A stretch of 64,000 nt of DNA from Nicotiana tabacum (Eukaryota; Streptophyta; Magnoliopsida; Solanales; Solanaceae): contig NC_134101.1 in assembly GCF_000715075.1 (NCBI RefSeq), forward strand, positions 199,102,103 to 199,166,102. The letters run 5' to 3'. A program made the translations under genes and the position numbers. Under the pieces are notes generated by a model. The model worked only from the letters and a program-made list of their open reading frames with translations. It was not told the DNA's origin and ran no database searches. This document shows, piece by piece, positions 10,976 to 22,824 of this stretch (position 1 is the first letter of the stretch; every line of letters starts with the position of its first letter).

Positions 10976-12640
10976 ATGGCAGGAAAAGGAGAAGCAAGGT
11001 TAAAAGCGATAGCGGGTGTCACAACCAACATCCTCGACACCATCAACGAAGACGGCAGGGAAGACAATGAAAATGCGACACCAAACGCTACACCTAGGAG
11101 AGATGCTTTGCCTCCCCTACGCGAAAGCGTAACCGCTTCGCGCGAAAAGGAAGCCTCCACGTCTACAATAGGAGAGGCACCACCGGTGGTAAAAAGACTA
11201 CTGAAAGAATGGCTAACACGCACTCTGAACAACATACTGGATAAACCCTCTCAAAGGGAGAATCGAGACGTTGCAAACGTAGATGTCACGACAATCGCTG
11301 GCGAACAAGAGGCCCCCCGAACAGGTAACACTCGTGCCACTGTTGATGCGGGTAATGACGCACTTGCAGCCATTCTAAAGAAAATGGAGGAAATGAAAAA
11401 TGAGAACAAGGCACTCCGTGACCAGATGAAAGAGCATCAAGAAAGGGTCGATAAAATACCAGGCGCCCCAAAGGTGTCACCAAAATGGGACATCGGTCGA
11501 TTCATTGAGCAACTGTACAACGAGGAAGCATCCCCCTACGCGATACCTAAAACCTTCAAATGCCACCATACTTGAAAATATACGATGGTACTACGGACCC
11601 AGAATATCATATCATCCACTATGTTACAGCCGTAAAAGGCAACGATCTTTCGAAAGAACAAGTACTATTAGTTCTACTGAAAAAATTTGGCGAAACCCTA
11701 ACAGAGGGAGCCCTAACCTAGTACTCACTACTAGCAACGCGGTCAATATCCACGTTCGAAGAAATGGCGAACAAGTTTGTCACCGCTCATGCAGGAGCTA
11801 AAAAAGCGGAAGCCAGAGTAAACGGCATATTCGTCATTAAGAAGATGTCTGGCGAGGGACTGAGGGACTTCCTAGCCCGGTTTAACAGGGTGAGAATGAG
11901 CCTACCGAATGTATCAGAGGGATGGCAGTAGCGGCCTTCCAGAACGGGTTGAGCAGGAATGGATCGAGAGCAACCAGAAAGCCATTAAGCAGGCTCATGA
12001 AATACCCTCCCATCACTTGGGAAGAAATTCACAATGCCTATTGCGCCGAGGTAAGGGCCGACGAGTATGATCTCAATGGCCCGATCCAACAGCTGACATC
12101 AGTACAAGCAGAAACAAGGAAGGATCGTCGTAATGACTGTCGAAGGGATCAGTTGGGTCCCTGTCTCGGCCGAGATAGACATCAGACCTACACCAAAATA
12201 GCCATCCCACCTCCCCCGCAAAATACGGATGGTCCTCCTCGGCACCCCGCGGCACAACGAAATAAAAGAGGTATGTCTACGCTCTTATCTGCTCACAATT
12301 TTTGTGTTTCCCCCTCAGAAATAGTGTACGCACTGGAGAAGTTCGGCAGAGAGGTACAATGGCTGCAAAAGATAAAGTCTAACCCTAGTTCTCGGAAGTC
12401 GAATGTCCTCTGCGAATTCCACCAGGAACGAGATCATAAAACTGAGGACTGCATAGCTCTACGGCAGGAGGTAGTGAGAATGCTAAATCAGGGACACCTG
12501 AGAGAACTGATGAGCGACCGAGGACGAGCCAACTTTGCTCGCGGACGCGAACAACCCCAGGGACCTCCGAAACTTCCCTCTCCAGCTCGTACCATACAAA
12601 TGATCATCGGTGGAGGTGACGGGACAACAATCAACCATGT
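10976..12640 (+). pseudogene. Element A gag (broken)
   Basis: Starts at ATG 10976 (MAGKGEARLKAIAG). It keeps frame to 11573 and then continues in another frame with the Tat gag core (KKFGETLTEG, TAHAGAKKAEARV, GEGLRDFLARFNRVRMSLP) through about 11930. An ORF from 11922 carries a zinc-knuckle-like motif at 12411-12452 (CEFHQERDHKTEDC). The breaks are a frameshift near 11570, an in-frame stop in the core near 11719 and another near 11930. The product would be the capsid-like structural protein. A coiled-coil-prone stretch (KKMEEMKNENKALRDQMKEH) lies at about 11380-11440. Confidence 0.8.
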
Positions 12641-13106
12641 AAAATTCACCATAACATACAAACTCAAACGGTCGATCACTCATGAACGGTACAATGACCT
12701 CAGAGATAGTATCATCTTCGATAAGTCAGATACCGACTGTTTGTCTTTCCCTTACTATGATGCTCTTGTTATTACTTTACCAATTGCAGTTACTGATGTG
12801 AAAAGAATAATGGTGGACGACGGATGCGGCACGCGTATTATCCATCCTCGAGTCCTCGTACAGATGAGGCTCGAAGATAAAATACTACCACGTTACATAA
12901 CACTAACGGGTTTTAATAATGTAATCGAGCGAACTTATGGAGAAATAGTGCTACCCGTTCTAGCTGGAGGAGTCACCCTGGAAACAACGTTTCACATCAT
13001 GGACCAAGACACAGCCTACAACGCTATCATAGGGCGCCCATGGATACACATCATGCGAGTCGTCCCGTCAAGTCTCTATCAAGTAATCAAGTTATTTACT
13101 CCATGA
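12640..13106 (+). pseudogene. Element A protease region
   Basis: Continues the ORF that begins at 11922. A retropepsin-like core is visible as VDDGCGTRIIHP near 12810-12845, then GEIVLPV and NAIIGRPWIH near 13020-13050. The catalytic D-S/T-G triad reads D-D-G, so activity is doubtful. The frame ends at 13106 before the RT region. Confidence 0.65.
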
Positions 13107-13277
13107 GGAGTATTCAACATCCAGGGCAAACAACGCACCGTGCAAGAATGCTATCATATTGCCTAAGATCGCGCACACACCCAACAACTAAGGGGAGCGA
13201 GCGTGTAAGCATAGCAATTAGCGATGTCGGGAACCTAACTCGACGTACAGACATATGTTATCAAAGATCCCGACATC

Positions 13278-14800
13278 GTGGAAGCCGCCGAGTCAACCAT
13301 AAAAGATCTCGATCCCATCCAACTAGACGGCAACGACAACATAAAAAAGGCTTACATCGGGCATAATCTCTCAGAACCAGGTAAATTACATAAATTCTTA
13401 GCTGACAATGCCGATTTGTTTGCCTTCTCCGATTTAGATATGCCAAGCATCCCGAGAGACATCGCCACGCACAAATTGAATATCGACCCCCTCTATCCAC
13501 CAGTGCGGCAAATGAGGAGAAAGTTCAACGCTGCAATCAACAAGGCCATCAGCGAAGAAGTTGATAAGCTACTCGCCAATGGCTCCATCCGAGAGTCAAA
13601 GTATCCCCAGTGGGTCGCCAATGTGGTCATGGTGAAGAAGAAAAATCAAAAGTGGTAGATATGTGTTGATTTCACGGACCTGAACAAGGCATGCCCAAAA
13701 GACTCCTTTCCATTGCCACATATCGACCAGCTTATCGACACAACAGCGGGACACGAGTTGCTAAGCTTCTTACATGCCTACTTGGGTTACAACCAGATCC
13801 TTATGGAGGAAGAGGACCAAGAGAAAACCACTTTCATCACTCACCAAGGAACGTACTGCTACAGAGTCATGCCGTTCGGACTAAAAAATACAGGAGCAAC
13901 ATACCAAAGGTTAGTCACCAAGATGTTCAAAGATCAACTTGGCAAAGCAATGGAAGTCTACATTGATGAATGCTGGTTAAATCAAAAAAGAAAGAGGACC
14001 ACATCGATCACCTGAAAGAAGCCTTCGACATTCTGAAGTTGTACAACATGAAAGTAAACCCCCAAAAATACACCTTCGACGTGACCTCGGGCAAATTTCT
14101 TAGTTTCCTAGTATCACAAAGAGGTATCGAGGTCAATCCAGACCAGATCAAGGCCATCGAAGGAATACCCAAAACACTGACCAGCAAAAAACAGGTACAA
14201 AAATTGATGGGTCGGATAGCTGCCCTTCCAAGGTTCATCTCACGGTCAACGAATAGATGCCACAAATTTTTTAATGTTCCAAAGAAAGACAATAGACTCC
14301 AGTGGAATTCAGAATGTGTCGACGCCCTGATAAAACTAAAAACCTATTTGTCCTCGCCGCCATTACTCGCCAAGGAAGATCCAGGCGAAAGCCTCCTTGT
14401 CTACCTAGGTGTCTCCGAAATCGCGGTTTTGGTCCGCAAAAACAAAGGTACGCAATCTCCAATTTATTATATCAGCAAAACCTTAATTGACACCGAAACG
14501 AGGTATCCCCACCTCGAAAAATTGGCCCTGGTGTTAGTCATAGCTTCACGGAAGCTTAGATCATATTTTCAGTGTCACCCCATAAAGGTGGTGACAACCT
14601 TCCCTCTTAAGAGCATCCTACAAAAACCCGAACTGTCGGGTAGATTGGCCAAAAGGGCCATAGAATTGAGCGAGCACAATATAACATATCAGCCGCGAAC
14701 TACGATAAAGTCGAAAGTACTCACCGATTTCGTCGTCGACTTCAATGCAGAAATATTATTCGAGGTCGAGCAAGAAGTGCTTTGCACCTCACCTGGACGA
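13278..14800 (+). pseudogene. Element A reverse transcriptase and first RNase H (broken)
   Basis: The RT begins with the connector (DNADLFAFSDLDMPSIPRD) and fingers (VDKLLANGSIRES, VKKKNQKW) and hits a stop at about 13656. A different frame resumes with DLNKACPKDSFPLP and MPFGLKNTGATYQR. The catalytic Y-x-D-D loop falls at a frameshift near 13968: one frame reads VYIDE and the next frame starts MLVKSKKK. From 13970 to 14800 the thumb and connection (MKVNPQKYTFDVTSGKFL, IAALPRFISRSTNRCH) and a degenerate RNase H (ISKTLIDTETRYPHLEK) are read. At least one stop and one frameshift make it inactive. Confidence 0.85.
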
Positions 14801-15335
14801 CCCGACCTCTGGGTCCTCTACACCAATGGTGCATCTAATACATCAGGGTCCGAACTGGGACTCGTACTTGAAATCCCAACAGGCAAAAGTGATTCGCTAA
14901 TCCATACTGTGTCCCGAAATGACTAACAATGAGGCCGAGTATGAGGCCGTAATTGTAGGATTGAAACTTGCCCTCAAGTATGGTGCACGACGAGTCATCC
15001 TCCGATGTGACTCACAACTTGTCGTCAACCAAGTTACCGGGATTTTCCAAATCAAGGATCAAAGGCTACAGATATACCGGGCAGAAATCCATAAGCTACT
15101 ACCAGAATTCGACGAATGCCGATTTGATCAGATACCTCGGGCGCAAAACATCGAAGCAGATGGTCTCGCCAAACTGGCCGCAGCAACCAAAAATACCAAC
15201 AAGGAAAACGTGGTCACCCTCCTCCACGCATCAATAGACCAAGTCAAGGTACATTCTATAAATTTAACCTGGGAATGGCGCAACCGCATCATAACATATT
15301 TGCAGAAGGAAACACTCCCGCAAGATAAAAAATAA
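14800..15335 (+). pseudogene. Element A second (archaeal-like) RNase H
   Basis: The extra RNase H of the Tat lineage is seen as LYTNGASNTSGSELG at about 14815-14860, then NNEAEYEAVIVGLKLAL from 14922, RCDSQLVVNQVTG near 15004 and NIEADGLAKLAAA near 15150. The E and the two later D positions are kept, but the first catalytic Asp is Asn (AAT at 14825-14827). A frameshift near 14920 splits the domain. Confidence 0.8.
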
Positions 15336-15399
15336 GTCAAAAAACTTCGAATACAAGCGACCAGGTACAACCTCATAAATCACGACCTTTACAAAAGAA

Positions 15400-16510
15400 C
15401 GTTCGACGGTCCTTTGGCAAAATGTCTGGGACCAAATCAAACAAGGCATGTGTCGAAGAAGTACATGAGGGTCACTGCGGTGCCCATACAGGCAACCGAG
15501 TCCTCGTCAGATGCCTCATTCGTGCAGGATACTACTGGCCCACTATGAAAAGGGAAGCCGTGGATTACGTCAAAAAATGTGAGCAATGCCAAAAGTACGC
15601 ACCAATGATACACCAAGTGGGAGAACTCCTATACTCCGTCACTTCACCATGGTCGTTCATAAAATGGGGAATGGACATCGTCGGACCCCTCCTAGCAGGG
15701 TAAGGTAAGATACACTTTCTTTTGGTTTTAACTGACTATTTTTCCAAATGGGTGGAAGCATGTGCATTCACCCAAATACGCAAATAGGAAGTCATCACAT
15801 TCATATGGAAAAATATCATATGTCGCTTCGGCATCCTCAAAGAAATCAGCTGTGACAATGGACCTCAGTTCATCAGGAAAAAGACGACTGAGTTCTTCGA
15901 AAAATGGTGCATCAAGAGAATACTCTCCACGCCATACCATCTCGCCGACAACGGTCAAGAATAATCCTCCAATAAAATGATACTTAATATACTAAAGAAA
16001 AAGCTCGAGGGCGCCGAAGGGCTATGGCCAAATTTGCTACCAGAGGTGTTATGGGCCTACCGCACCACGCCAAAAATTAGCACAGGCAAAACACCATATT
16101 TATTAGTCTACGGGGCCGAAGCTGCTATACCCATTGATATAGGAGAACCTATCCTAAGATACTCCAATGAGAGTGGACCAAACAATGACGAGAGTAAAAT
16201 ACAGGACCTGGATGAAGTGGAAGAATGGAGGGATATGGCACATGTAAGGATGGTAGCCCAAAAACAACAAGCAGAGAGGTACTACAACAAGAAGGCCTAA
16301 ATACGATCACTCCGAGTTAGGGAATACGTCCTCAAGGCCAAAACACAAGCAACCAAAGACCCAAATGAAGGAAAACTGGGAACCAACTGGGACGGGCCAT
16401 ATAATATCACAACAACATCAAGGAAAAGGGCATTCCAACTAGAAACAATGGAAGGAAAACTATTGCAAAACAACTGGAATGTCGTCCACCTCAAATACTT
16501 CCACTTTTGA
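15400..16510 (+). pseudogene. Element A integrase (broken)
   Basis: The HHCC zinc finger is read at 15463-15600 (EVHEGHCGAHTGNRV, then CEQCQKYAPM). The core follows with LTDYFSKWVEA (first D, near 15730), CDNGPQFI (second D, near 15850) and a region before SSNK where the catalytic Glu region has a stop (about 15962). The C-terminal part (LLPEVLWAYRTTPKISTG, YGAEAAIPIDIGEP, then the LGTNWDGPY region) runs to about 16508. Stops at about 15702, 15786, 15962 and 16298 rule out function. Confidence 0.85.
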
Positions 16511-16699
16511 AATACGACGCCACGCAAGTCGTAATCTTTTTCCCTCACCTGGGTTTTGTCTCAATCGGGTTTTCTCAGGAAGGTTTTTAATAAGGCGATG
16601 AGGGTGACGTCTCGAAGTTCAGAGCATAATTCATCGCCTGGTCTGCCGATGTCATCCCCAGGCTAAGCAATGAAGGGACTAGATACAAGGAAACTTCAA

Positions 16700-16853
16700 C
16701 GTATGAACGAAATCGACATGTTTCTCCAATGTATGAATGAAATCGACATGTATATCCAATGTATGAATGAAATCGACATGTATCTCCAATGTATGAACAA
16801 AATCGACACGCATCTCCAATGTATGAATGAAATCGACATGTACGATACTCCAA
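16700..16853. repeat. 30-bp tandem repeat, 5 copies
   Basis: Units start at 16700, 16730, 16760, 16790 and 16820 with the core GTATGAATGAAATCGACATG; the last unit has a 4-bp insertion. It lies just downstream of integrase in element A. Confidence 0.9.
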
Positions 16854-16894
16854 TAGATGAAATAAAACATCTCTCCATCGATCTTTCGCAATTA

Positions 16895-17548
16895 AGAGTT
16901 CGACCTTGCTTGAAAAGCAACAGGTTAACATTTCGACATTAACTCGAAATAACACCCTTACGGCAAAGGCCGTCGCCAAAGACAAGAGTTCGACCTTGCT
17001 CGAAATGCAACAGTTTAACATTTCGACATTTACTCGAAATAACACCCTTACGGCAAAGGCCGTCGCCAAAGGCAAGAGTTCGACCTTGCTCGAAACACAA
17101 CGAGTTAACATTTCGACATTTACTCGAAATAACACCCTTACGGCAAAGGTCGTCGCCAAAAATGAGAGTTCGAATTTGCTCGAAATGCAATGGGTTAACA
17201 TTTCGACATTTACTCGAAATAACACCCTTACAGCAAAGTCCATCGCCAAAGGCAAGAGTTCGACCTTGCTCGAAATGCAATGGGTTAACATTTCGACATG
17301 AACTCGAAATAACACCCTTACGGCAAAGGTCGTTGCCAAAAACAAGAGTTCAACTTTGCTCAAAACGCAACAGGTTAACATTTTGACATTTACTTGAAAT
17401 AACACCCTTACAGCAAAGGCTATCGCCAAAGGCAATAGTTCGACCTTGCTCGAAACGCAACGGGTTAACATTTCGACATTAACTCGAAATAACACCTTTA
17501 CGGTAAAGGCCGTCGCCAAATAAAGAGCTCAACCTTGCTCAAATCATT
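16895..17548. repeat. 90-bp tandem repeat, seven full copies plus a partial
   Basis: Unit starts at 16895 and every 90 bases to 17435, with a partial unit at 17525. Each unit begins AGAGTTCGACCTTGCTCGAA and includes AACACCCTTACGGCAAAGG. Because 90 is a multiple of three and the unit lacks stops in several frames, long artificial ORFs appear on both strands (a 310-codon minus ORF at 16587-17519). I do not call these genes. Confidence 0.92.
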
Positions 17549-18688
17549 TAATATTCGGCGTCACACAGATTACTTTATATCCGACGTCGCCCAGATTACG
17601 ATAAAAAATCACACAAGGCTGGGTAGCCCAGGCCACCCCTCCCCCCCTCCCGCAATAAAAAACACAAAACAAGAAAATTATTCAGAGGCATACAACAAAA
17701 AAGTATCTGCTCCATTACAGCTGATATATTACGAATGTTTTTTACAAAGGGCTCAAGGATGCCCCCACAAAAATAGCAAAACAAAAGTAAATACAACCAA
17801 GTCCTACGCCACATCATCCCCCGTGGTATACTCCTCATTGTACCAAGAATCGGAGGTGAGCTTGTCCGCATCGTCGAAATTGACATTGGTCCCGCAAGGC
17901 GTGAGGGGGTCATAACCACACACCTCACGAGCGACACGTGGTTTAATACACACCTCCCAAAGTTCTGCCTTAGACACCTTCTCATCGGCACGAAGAAACT
18001 TATAACCGTCAAGTTGAGCTTCGGCATGAACCCACATCTCATATAAATCTCGTGGCACGATAGTGTCGCCCGAAACAGAGAGGTAGAGGGTTGCGACTGC
18101 CGTCACACATCCTCCGCTTTCAAAGCAACAACTTGATCGTTTAACACGGACAACTCTGCCTCCAGAACTCGGATACGTCCCTCAAACCTCGCTATCTCAA
18201 GCACAGACGCCTCTACCTCCTTGTCCCGCTCTGATTTACAAACACAAAGGGCGTCTTCCAAAGACACTACCTCTAAGATGGAAACTGCCCTATCCCTTTC
18301 AGCATGGGCTAATCCATTAGCCTTGGCGCTTAGCTCGCCCCTAAGGTGGACAGCCTCCGCCGCCCTCCTGTCAAGCTCAGCCATTAAGGCAGCATTCTGC
18401 ATTTGAAGGTCGGCGTTCTCAGCCATCACCCCCTTACTCATCTCGAGTTCATCTTTTTTGGCCTTAAGAGCCACCCAAGTTCGCTGTATCGGGCAATGGA
18501 CTTCATCAGGTCTTTGTCCCGCTCCTTCAGCTCTTCGACTTTCTGCGCCAACTGTTTCTCCTTCTGCTTGAGCCCATCATAGAACAACTGAAAATCACTG
18601 TCCTAAGTGAAGATATCGGCCAATGCATGATGTTTGGTACGGTATTCATTATATTTAGAGGCCACTCTCCCAAAAATGTGATGTGGGT

Positions 18689-18772
18689 CTAGTATGAAAA
18701 GCAAATGCAAAACAAGTAAGGGATTAAGTATAGAAAATGAACCCAAAAAAAAGAGAATAAAAAAGTTCTTAC
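18689..18772 (-). other. Element A antisense gene, intron III (predicted)
   Basis: CGG|GTAAGA at 18772 and CATACTAG ending at 18689; 84 bp, phase 0 after an Ala-Leu-Arg. The equivalent in B is 85 bp after Ala-Leu-Asn-Arg, also phase 0. Confidence 0.65.
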
Positions 18773-19482
18773 CCGCAGAGCCATGCCGAAAATGCTCCAC
18801 AATAGGTCTACATCGCTCATTACCTTAAGCACCACACTCTCGGAAGCAGCACATAAAGGGGCAAACTCCGGTGTTGCCTGCTCGCAATTCGCCAATAAAT
18901 CATAGTCCACAGGGATGACTATGTGCCGATCAATACCTTCCGTCCTCACTTCTATGTGAGTATGCCGCTCCAAGTAAGCTTGCACATCTTCTAGGTCGAC
19001 ATCCAAACATGAACTGTCGTCCTCGACATGCTCAACTCCACCTCCTTCGACGATAGATGATGCGCCACTCTCGGCAGATCGTACAGATCCCCCTTGATAT
19101 ATTCTTTCGGCCATGGGGGACCTCTTTGCCAAAATGACATCTGCTATAAGAACAACACTTGTGCCTGACCTAGGCAAAGACGCCGCTCCCGCAACATCAG
19201 TTCTGTTCTTTCCAGGATCGGTGGTGACAACCTTCCCAAGCTCTACCCTCCTCCTCTTCCTCGACGGTGATTCATCCCCATTAGAGGGCTCATCCATAAG
19301 GTGATAGAAGGGTTGAGAGGAGATCTCTTCCCGTACAATGACATCACGAGAAGAGTCTCTAACCGGTACAGATTGAGCACGACATCCTTGGATGGACTCG
19401 GCCAAGGAAAACTGCATCCTTGCTGACGCGATGGCCTGGCGAAATGCTGGGACTGGAGCCTTCTTCTTGGAATCCTTACAAC

Positions 19483-19554
19483 CTATCATCACGAAGAGGT
19501 CATATCAATAAATGATAGCCAAAAGCCAAAGGTTAAAGCAAAAGGAACATTTAC
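19483..19554 (-). other. Element A antisense gene, intron II (predicted)
   Basis: GTAAATG from 19554 and GATGATAG ending at 19483; 72 bp, phase 1. Joins PKFPS to CKDSKKKAPVPAF in frame. Confidence 0.65.
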
Positions 19555-19680
19555 TGGATGGAAATTTCGGCCCAAAACGTTTAAGGAAAGCGGGCCAATC
19601 TCGAGTCCCCGCCATATAAGGAAGTACACAAGCTACCCAGTCCTCGATACCGACAACGGGAAGAGGTGCACGTCTCACAA

Positions 19681-19750
19681 CTACATAGAAAAGTCACAGA
19701 TAAGTACAAATTAGAAAGAACGAAAGTAAACAACAAGCACCATCACCTAC
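19681..19750 (-). other. Element A antisense gene, intron I (predicted)
   Basis: Minus strand: exon ending TGGAATCATAACC, then GTAGGTG at 19750, and TCTATGTAG ending at 19681. 70 bp, phase 1, directly after a Trp-Asn codon pair. Removal joins WNHN to LVRRAPLPVV in frame. The same position and phase are seen in C and D, and in B with damaged sites. Confidence 0.7.
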
Positions 19751-20880
19751 GGTTATGATTCCACCGTTTTGGGAATCCAGCGAGGTCTGACACTAGGTGC
19801 TCAGTTCTAATGAATAAGTATTTGTGTCAAAATTTGCGGCTCGCCCGGTCGTCCGTTCCGACCACCAACCCCATGGTCCCAAGATACCGCAAGTATATCA
19901 TGGTGCCCATATGAAAACTCAAGGAAAATAAGTGTAAAAGGTTATGAAAAACAACTTCACACCCTGCCAACTCCGCATACTTCGTCAGTACTAGAAATTT
20001 TTTATATATATATGGAGATAGCTGCGTCGGGCAGACCTCGTAGAACCGGCAGAATTCCTCCACCAACGGAAAAATAGAGAGGGTATGACCGCTCACAAAG
20101 GGATACATGTAGAAAGCACAATATCCCGGTCTATGGACCTCCACGAGCCCCCCCCAGCCGGAACCATCTCAACAGAGGGATGAATGTTGTACGCAGACCG
20201 AAAGTCATTTAGGTGAGCCTGCTCAGTTTTAGAGATCACCGGAACAAGGGAAGAAGTAGGTTCTTTGTGAAAGTCATTCCGAGACATAGGGTTCCTTGGG
20301 AGTATCTCATCTATGGTAGGAAAACTGTCCCCATATTCGACTGCCATATCCTCGCCACCAGGAAGAGGTGCCATGGATAACGGAGTGTCTTCAGAAATCT
20401 CCTCGCGTGTTCGGTGCGTTCTGGGTATCTTGATAATAGAAGGTATGTTGGTGAAGCGTGCAATGAGAAATGGTGGTTGAACGGAGAAGATGAGAAGAAA
20501 AAAGCACGAAAACTGAGCTAAAGACTCAAGAAGAGATGACCAAAGGAGGCAATGTATGCACAATACAGGAAATGGCTAAAAGTTCTTGAAAAAATAAAAC
20601 CTTCACCTATTTATAGGGTTAGGTGGCGCTAGAATCGAAGCAGAAGGCTGCCAACGGCACCAAAACCAAAGCGACAAGCTATCAATCGCTACCTTGGGAA
20701 GATGCGTAATGATGAAGCACATGGGACGTCATTTTCCGATAAGTTGCACCAACCAGGACACCGTAGAACACACCGCTCTTTGTTTCTTGGTTGAACCGGC
20801 GTAATTCAATAACCAAATTTCCCCGCGGATATGGGCGACGTCCGCTTATCAAGAACGTGCAGGGCCACGACCTCAACAAG

Positions 20881-20893
20881 TGGAGGGACTAAC
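20881..20893 (+). other. Element A polypurine tract region
   Basis: TGGAGGGACTAAC directly precedes the 3' LTR start, the usual place of the plus-strand primer. Confidence 0.55.
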
Positions 20894-22455
20894 TGTACAG
20901 GTCCAAATTTGGCAATCACGACAGTAACCGGGTGAGACGAGGAACGAGGCCATCATGCCGCAACGCCTGATGGTTGTCATGATAAAAGACGACGACCAAG
21001 AACGGTCAGTCGAAATGAGATTTTAACGGTAGATTACTTAGGGGGAGACAGTAAGAATATGTTGTTTGAATATTCTCTATGTTGTACTTTTTAGGGTTTC
21101 TTGGGAGACTGTCCCTTATAAATAGGAAGAGTTGGTAAAGAAAATGGGATCCCAAAAAAGGAGACAAGAGAGCACTTTGTAAAAGATTTATCTGAGAGAA
21201 TATACTAAAAAGTAGGGTGTCAATGGATATTTGAAAACCGACTAAACCGACCGAACCGTACCACACCGAACCGATTTTAGGTTTCTTTTAAAGAAACCGT
21301 AGGTTTTTATATAAATCTATAACCATACCGATAATTAGGATAAGTTTTTTATTTTATAAAAATAAACCGAAAAAATTCGAACCGTACCGAATAAATTTTA
21401 CATGTAAAAAATATATTTATACAGTAAGTTTAAAACTAATAAAGCATTAAATTTTTCATTGAGCCTTGGAATTATGAAAATTGTTACAAGCCCACAAGAA
21501 ATTAAACTCAAAATACTAATTCCTAAAACCTATTATGCTACTTATACTTAAACTAAATTATTTCAAGTATTTTTATTAGCAAGATACAAAGTATTCTAGC
21601 GATTACGAGTAGCAAACTACAATGTATTGAATATATTTCCTTTCATATAATTTAGATATCTTTTTGAATATTTAATATACAACTTGGTTAATATCTTTCC
21701 GCTCGTGTAATTTATATTTTCTTTGCTTTTACTTGGTTTCTTGTACATTGTTGTCGAATAGTTGATGGATCTATGCTCTAGCCATCTTTCATGTTTTTTT
21801 AATTCATCACCCTTTAAACAGTAAAAATCTCTAGAGAGTTTTACTAAGTCCTATAAAAGAACGTATGTTATTGCATTCTACTTCTACTAGTGAATTTTAT
21901 ATGACATTTAAAAAAATACCGAAAATTAACTGAACCCTACCGATAACAAAGTGAAACCGATATGATTGGGACTGTTTTGAAAAGTCTAATTTTGGTTACA
22001 CATACTAGAATAACCGAAAAATTGATATGGTACAAATTTTATAAAATAACCGGCCGAACCAAACCATTGACACCCCTACTAGAAAGGCCTTATTCATTGA
22101 TTGCATTACTAAAATACACATCGTTGTTCCACAATGACAAGGTTAAAAGATTCCTCAGTCATCTCATATTTCTCTTCTTTCCACACTGCTATCAAGGAAA
22201 GAAGCTTTCCGAAAGGTCTCAATAATTGGATAGCAACTTCTTATGATTACGTCGATCACATTTGCTTAAATTGATTGCGCGTTTATGTTATTGCATTTAT
22301 AAGCATCTAATCGATTCAAACATATTAAGTAACGTGTTTCATTTAGTCAACTCTATCTGTCATTTGGTCTAGATTTATTATCCTTAACTAAGATTCACTC
22401 CTCTTCTCATGATTAATTGATTTAATCAAAAGGTTTAACACTTTTTGATGAAACA
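20894..22455 (+). repeat. Element A 3' LTR, interrupted
   Basis: Matches the 5' LTR in two parts, 20894-21212 and 22079-22455, around the inserted element at 21213-22078. Ends AAACA and is followed by the accat duplication. Confidence 0.9.
21213..22078. mobile_element. Non-autonomous hAT-like element inside the A 3' LTR
   Basis: Ends are inverted repeats (TAGGGTGTCAATGG and, in reverse complement, TAGGGGTGTCAATGG). The 8-bp flanks are ctaaaaag (21205-21212) and ctagaaag (22079-22086), one mismatch. The empty site is given by the 5' LTR, which reads straight through (ATACTAGAAAGGC near 10500). Subterminal AACCGAACC-like words are dense. No transposase ORF, 866 bp. Confidence 0.85.
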
Positions 22456-22824
22456 ACCATTATGGTGGAGGTTAGGCAAAACCCTAACAATTGTAAATTA
22501 ATAACCAAAAGGGGTAAATACATGTAGGAGAGAAATATGAAGTCTATCCATCTCTGTTCCTATTAGTGAATTAGACAAATGCACTCTGTACATCTGAGTT
22601 CAGCAAAAGAAAAACTATCGTAGGTGAAGTGTACGTACATACAAAAGGTATGTGTTATTATTTAAAGCAAAAAAGCAACAGTATAGTCCCAGCAAAAATC
22701 ATATCGCAACCATTAGCATCTTGGAATAGTTTCTTCTTTGGTTACCTCTTGAAACTTGGATTTTAAAGCAGATCTTCTATGCCTAAGCAAGTCGTCATTC
22801 GAATTGAAGAAGATAGTATCATTG
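22456..22824. other. Flanking DNA, nothing recognised
   Basis: Host DNA into which element A inserted. It opens with the accat duplication. Confidence 0.5.

Larger units (their letters stand above)
17804..20374 (-). pseudogene. Element A antisense multi-exon gene (PF04195-like, coiled coil)
   Basis: Minus-strand gene opposite to gag-pol. Candidate start 20374 (MAPLPGGEDMAVEYGDSFP). Exon 1 contains a gypsy-type transposon protein domain (YCAFYMYPFVSGHTLSIFP; EEFCRFYEVCPTQLSPYIYK) up to FPKRWNHN near 19755; a G-run near 20148-20156 has shifted frame and one stop lies near 19830. Exon 2 (19555-19680) reads LVRRAPLPVVGIEDWVACVL. Exon 3 (18773-19482) carries a nuclear-signal-like stretch SPSRKRRRVELGK and an acidic region. 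Later exons (18103-18688) are heptad-rich coiled coil (ELDRRAAEAVHLRGELSAKA), then a C-terminal tail to 17804 read in another frame. GT-AG introns at 19681-19750, 19483-19554 and 18689-18772 join these in frame. Function unknown; such extra ORFs are known in Tat elements. It could be a host-derived gene captured long ago. Confidence 0.75.
10187..22455 (+). mobile_element. Element A: Tat/Retand-type Ty3/gypsy retrotransposon
   Basis: LTRs of about 689 bp bound the element, with a perfect 5-bp duplication accat at 10182-10186 and 22456-22460. Order on the plus strand: 5' LTR, PBS, gag, protease, RT-RNase H, second archaeal-like RNase H, integrase, two tandem-repeat blocks, then a minus-strand gene, polypurine tract and 3' LTR. 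The dual RNase H and extra gene are hallmarks of the plant Tat lineage. Coding regions hold many stops and frameshifts, so the element is non-autonomous. The LTRs differ visibly, mostly by transitions (about 14 in the first 150 aligned bases by eye), so it is not recent. Confidence 0.9.

Noticed and set aside
10945..11235. 96-codon minus ORF opposite the element A gag start
   Set aside because: Shadow of gag; not conserved in B or C.
16587..17519. 310-codon minus-strand ORF with repeated VLFRVNVEML-like units
   Set aside because: It is the reading of the 90-bp tandem array in one stop-free frame; other frames and the opposite strand are open too. No start context or conserved domain.
16895..17548. 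Possible CRISPR-like or centromeric array
   Set aside because: Contiguous repeats without spacers inside a eukaryotic retrotransposon; a local tandem expansion explains it.
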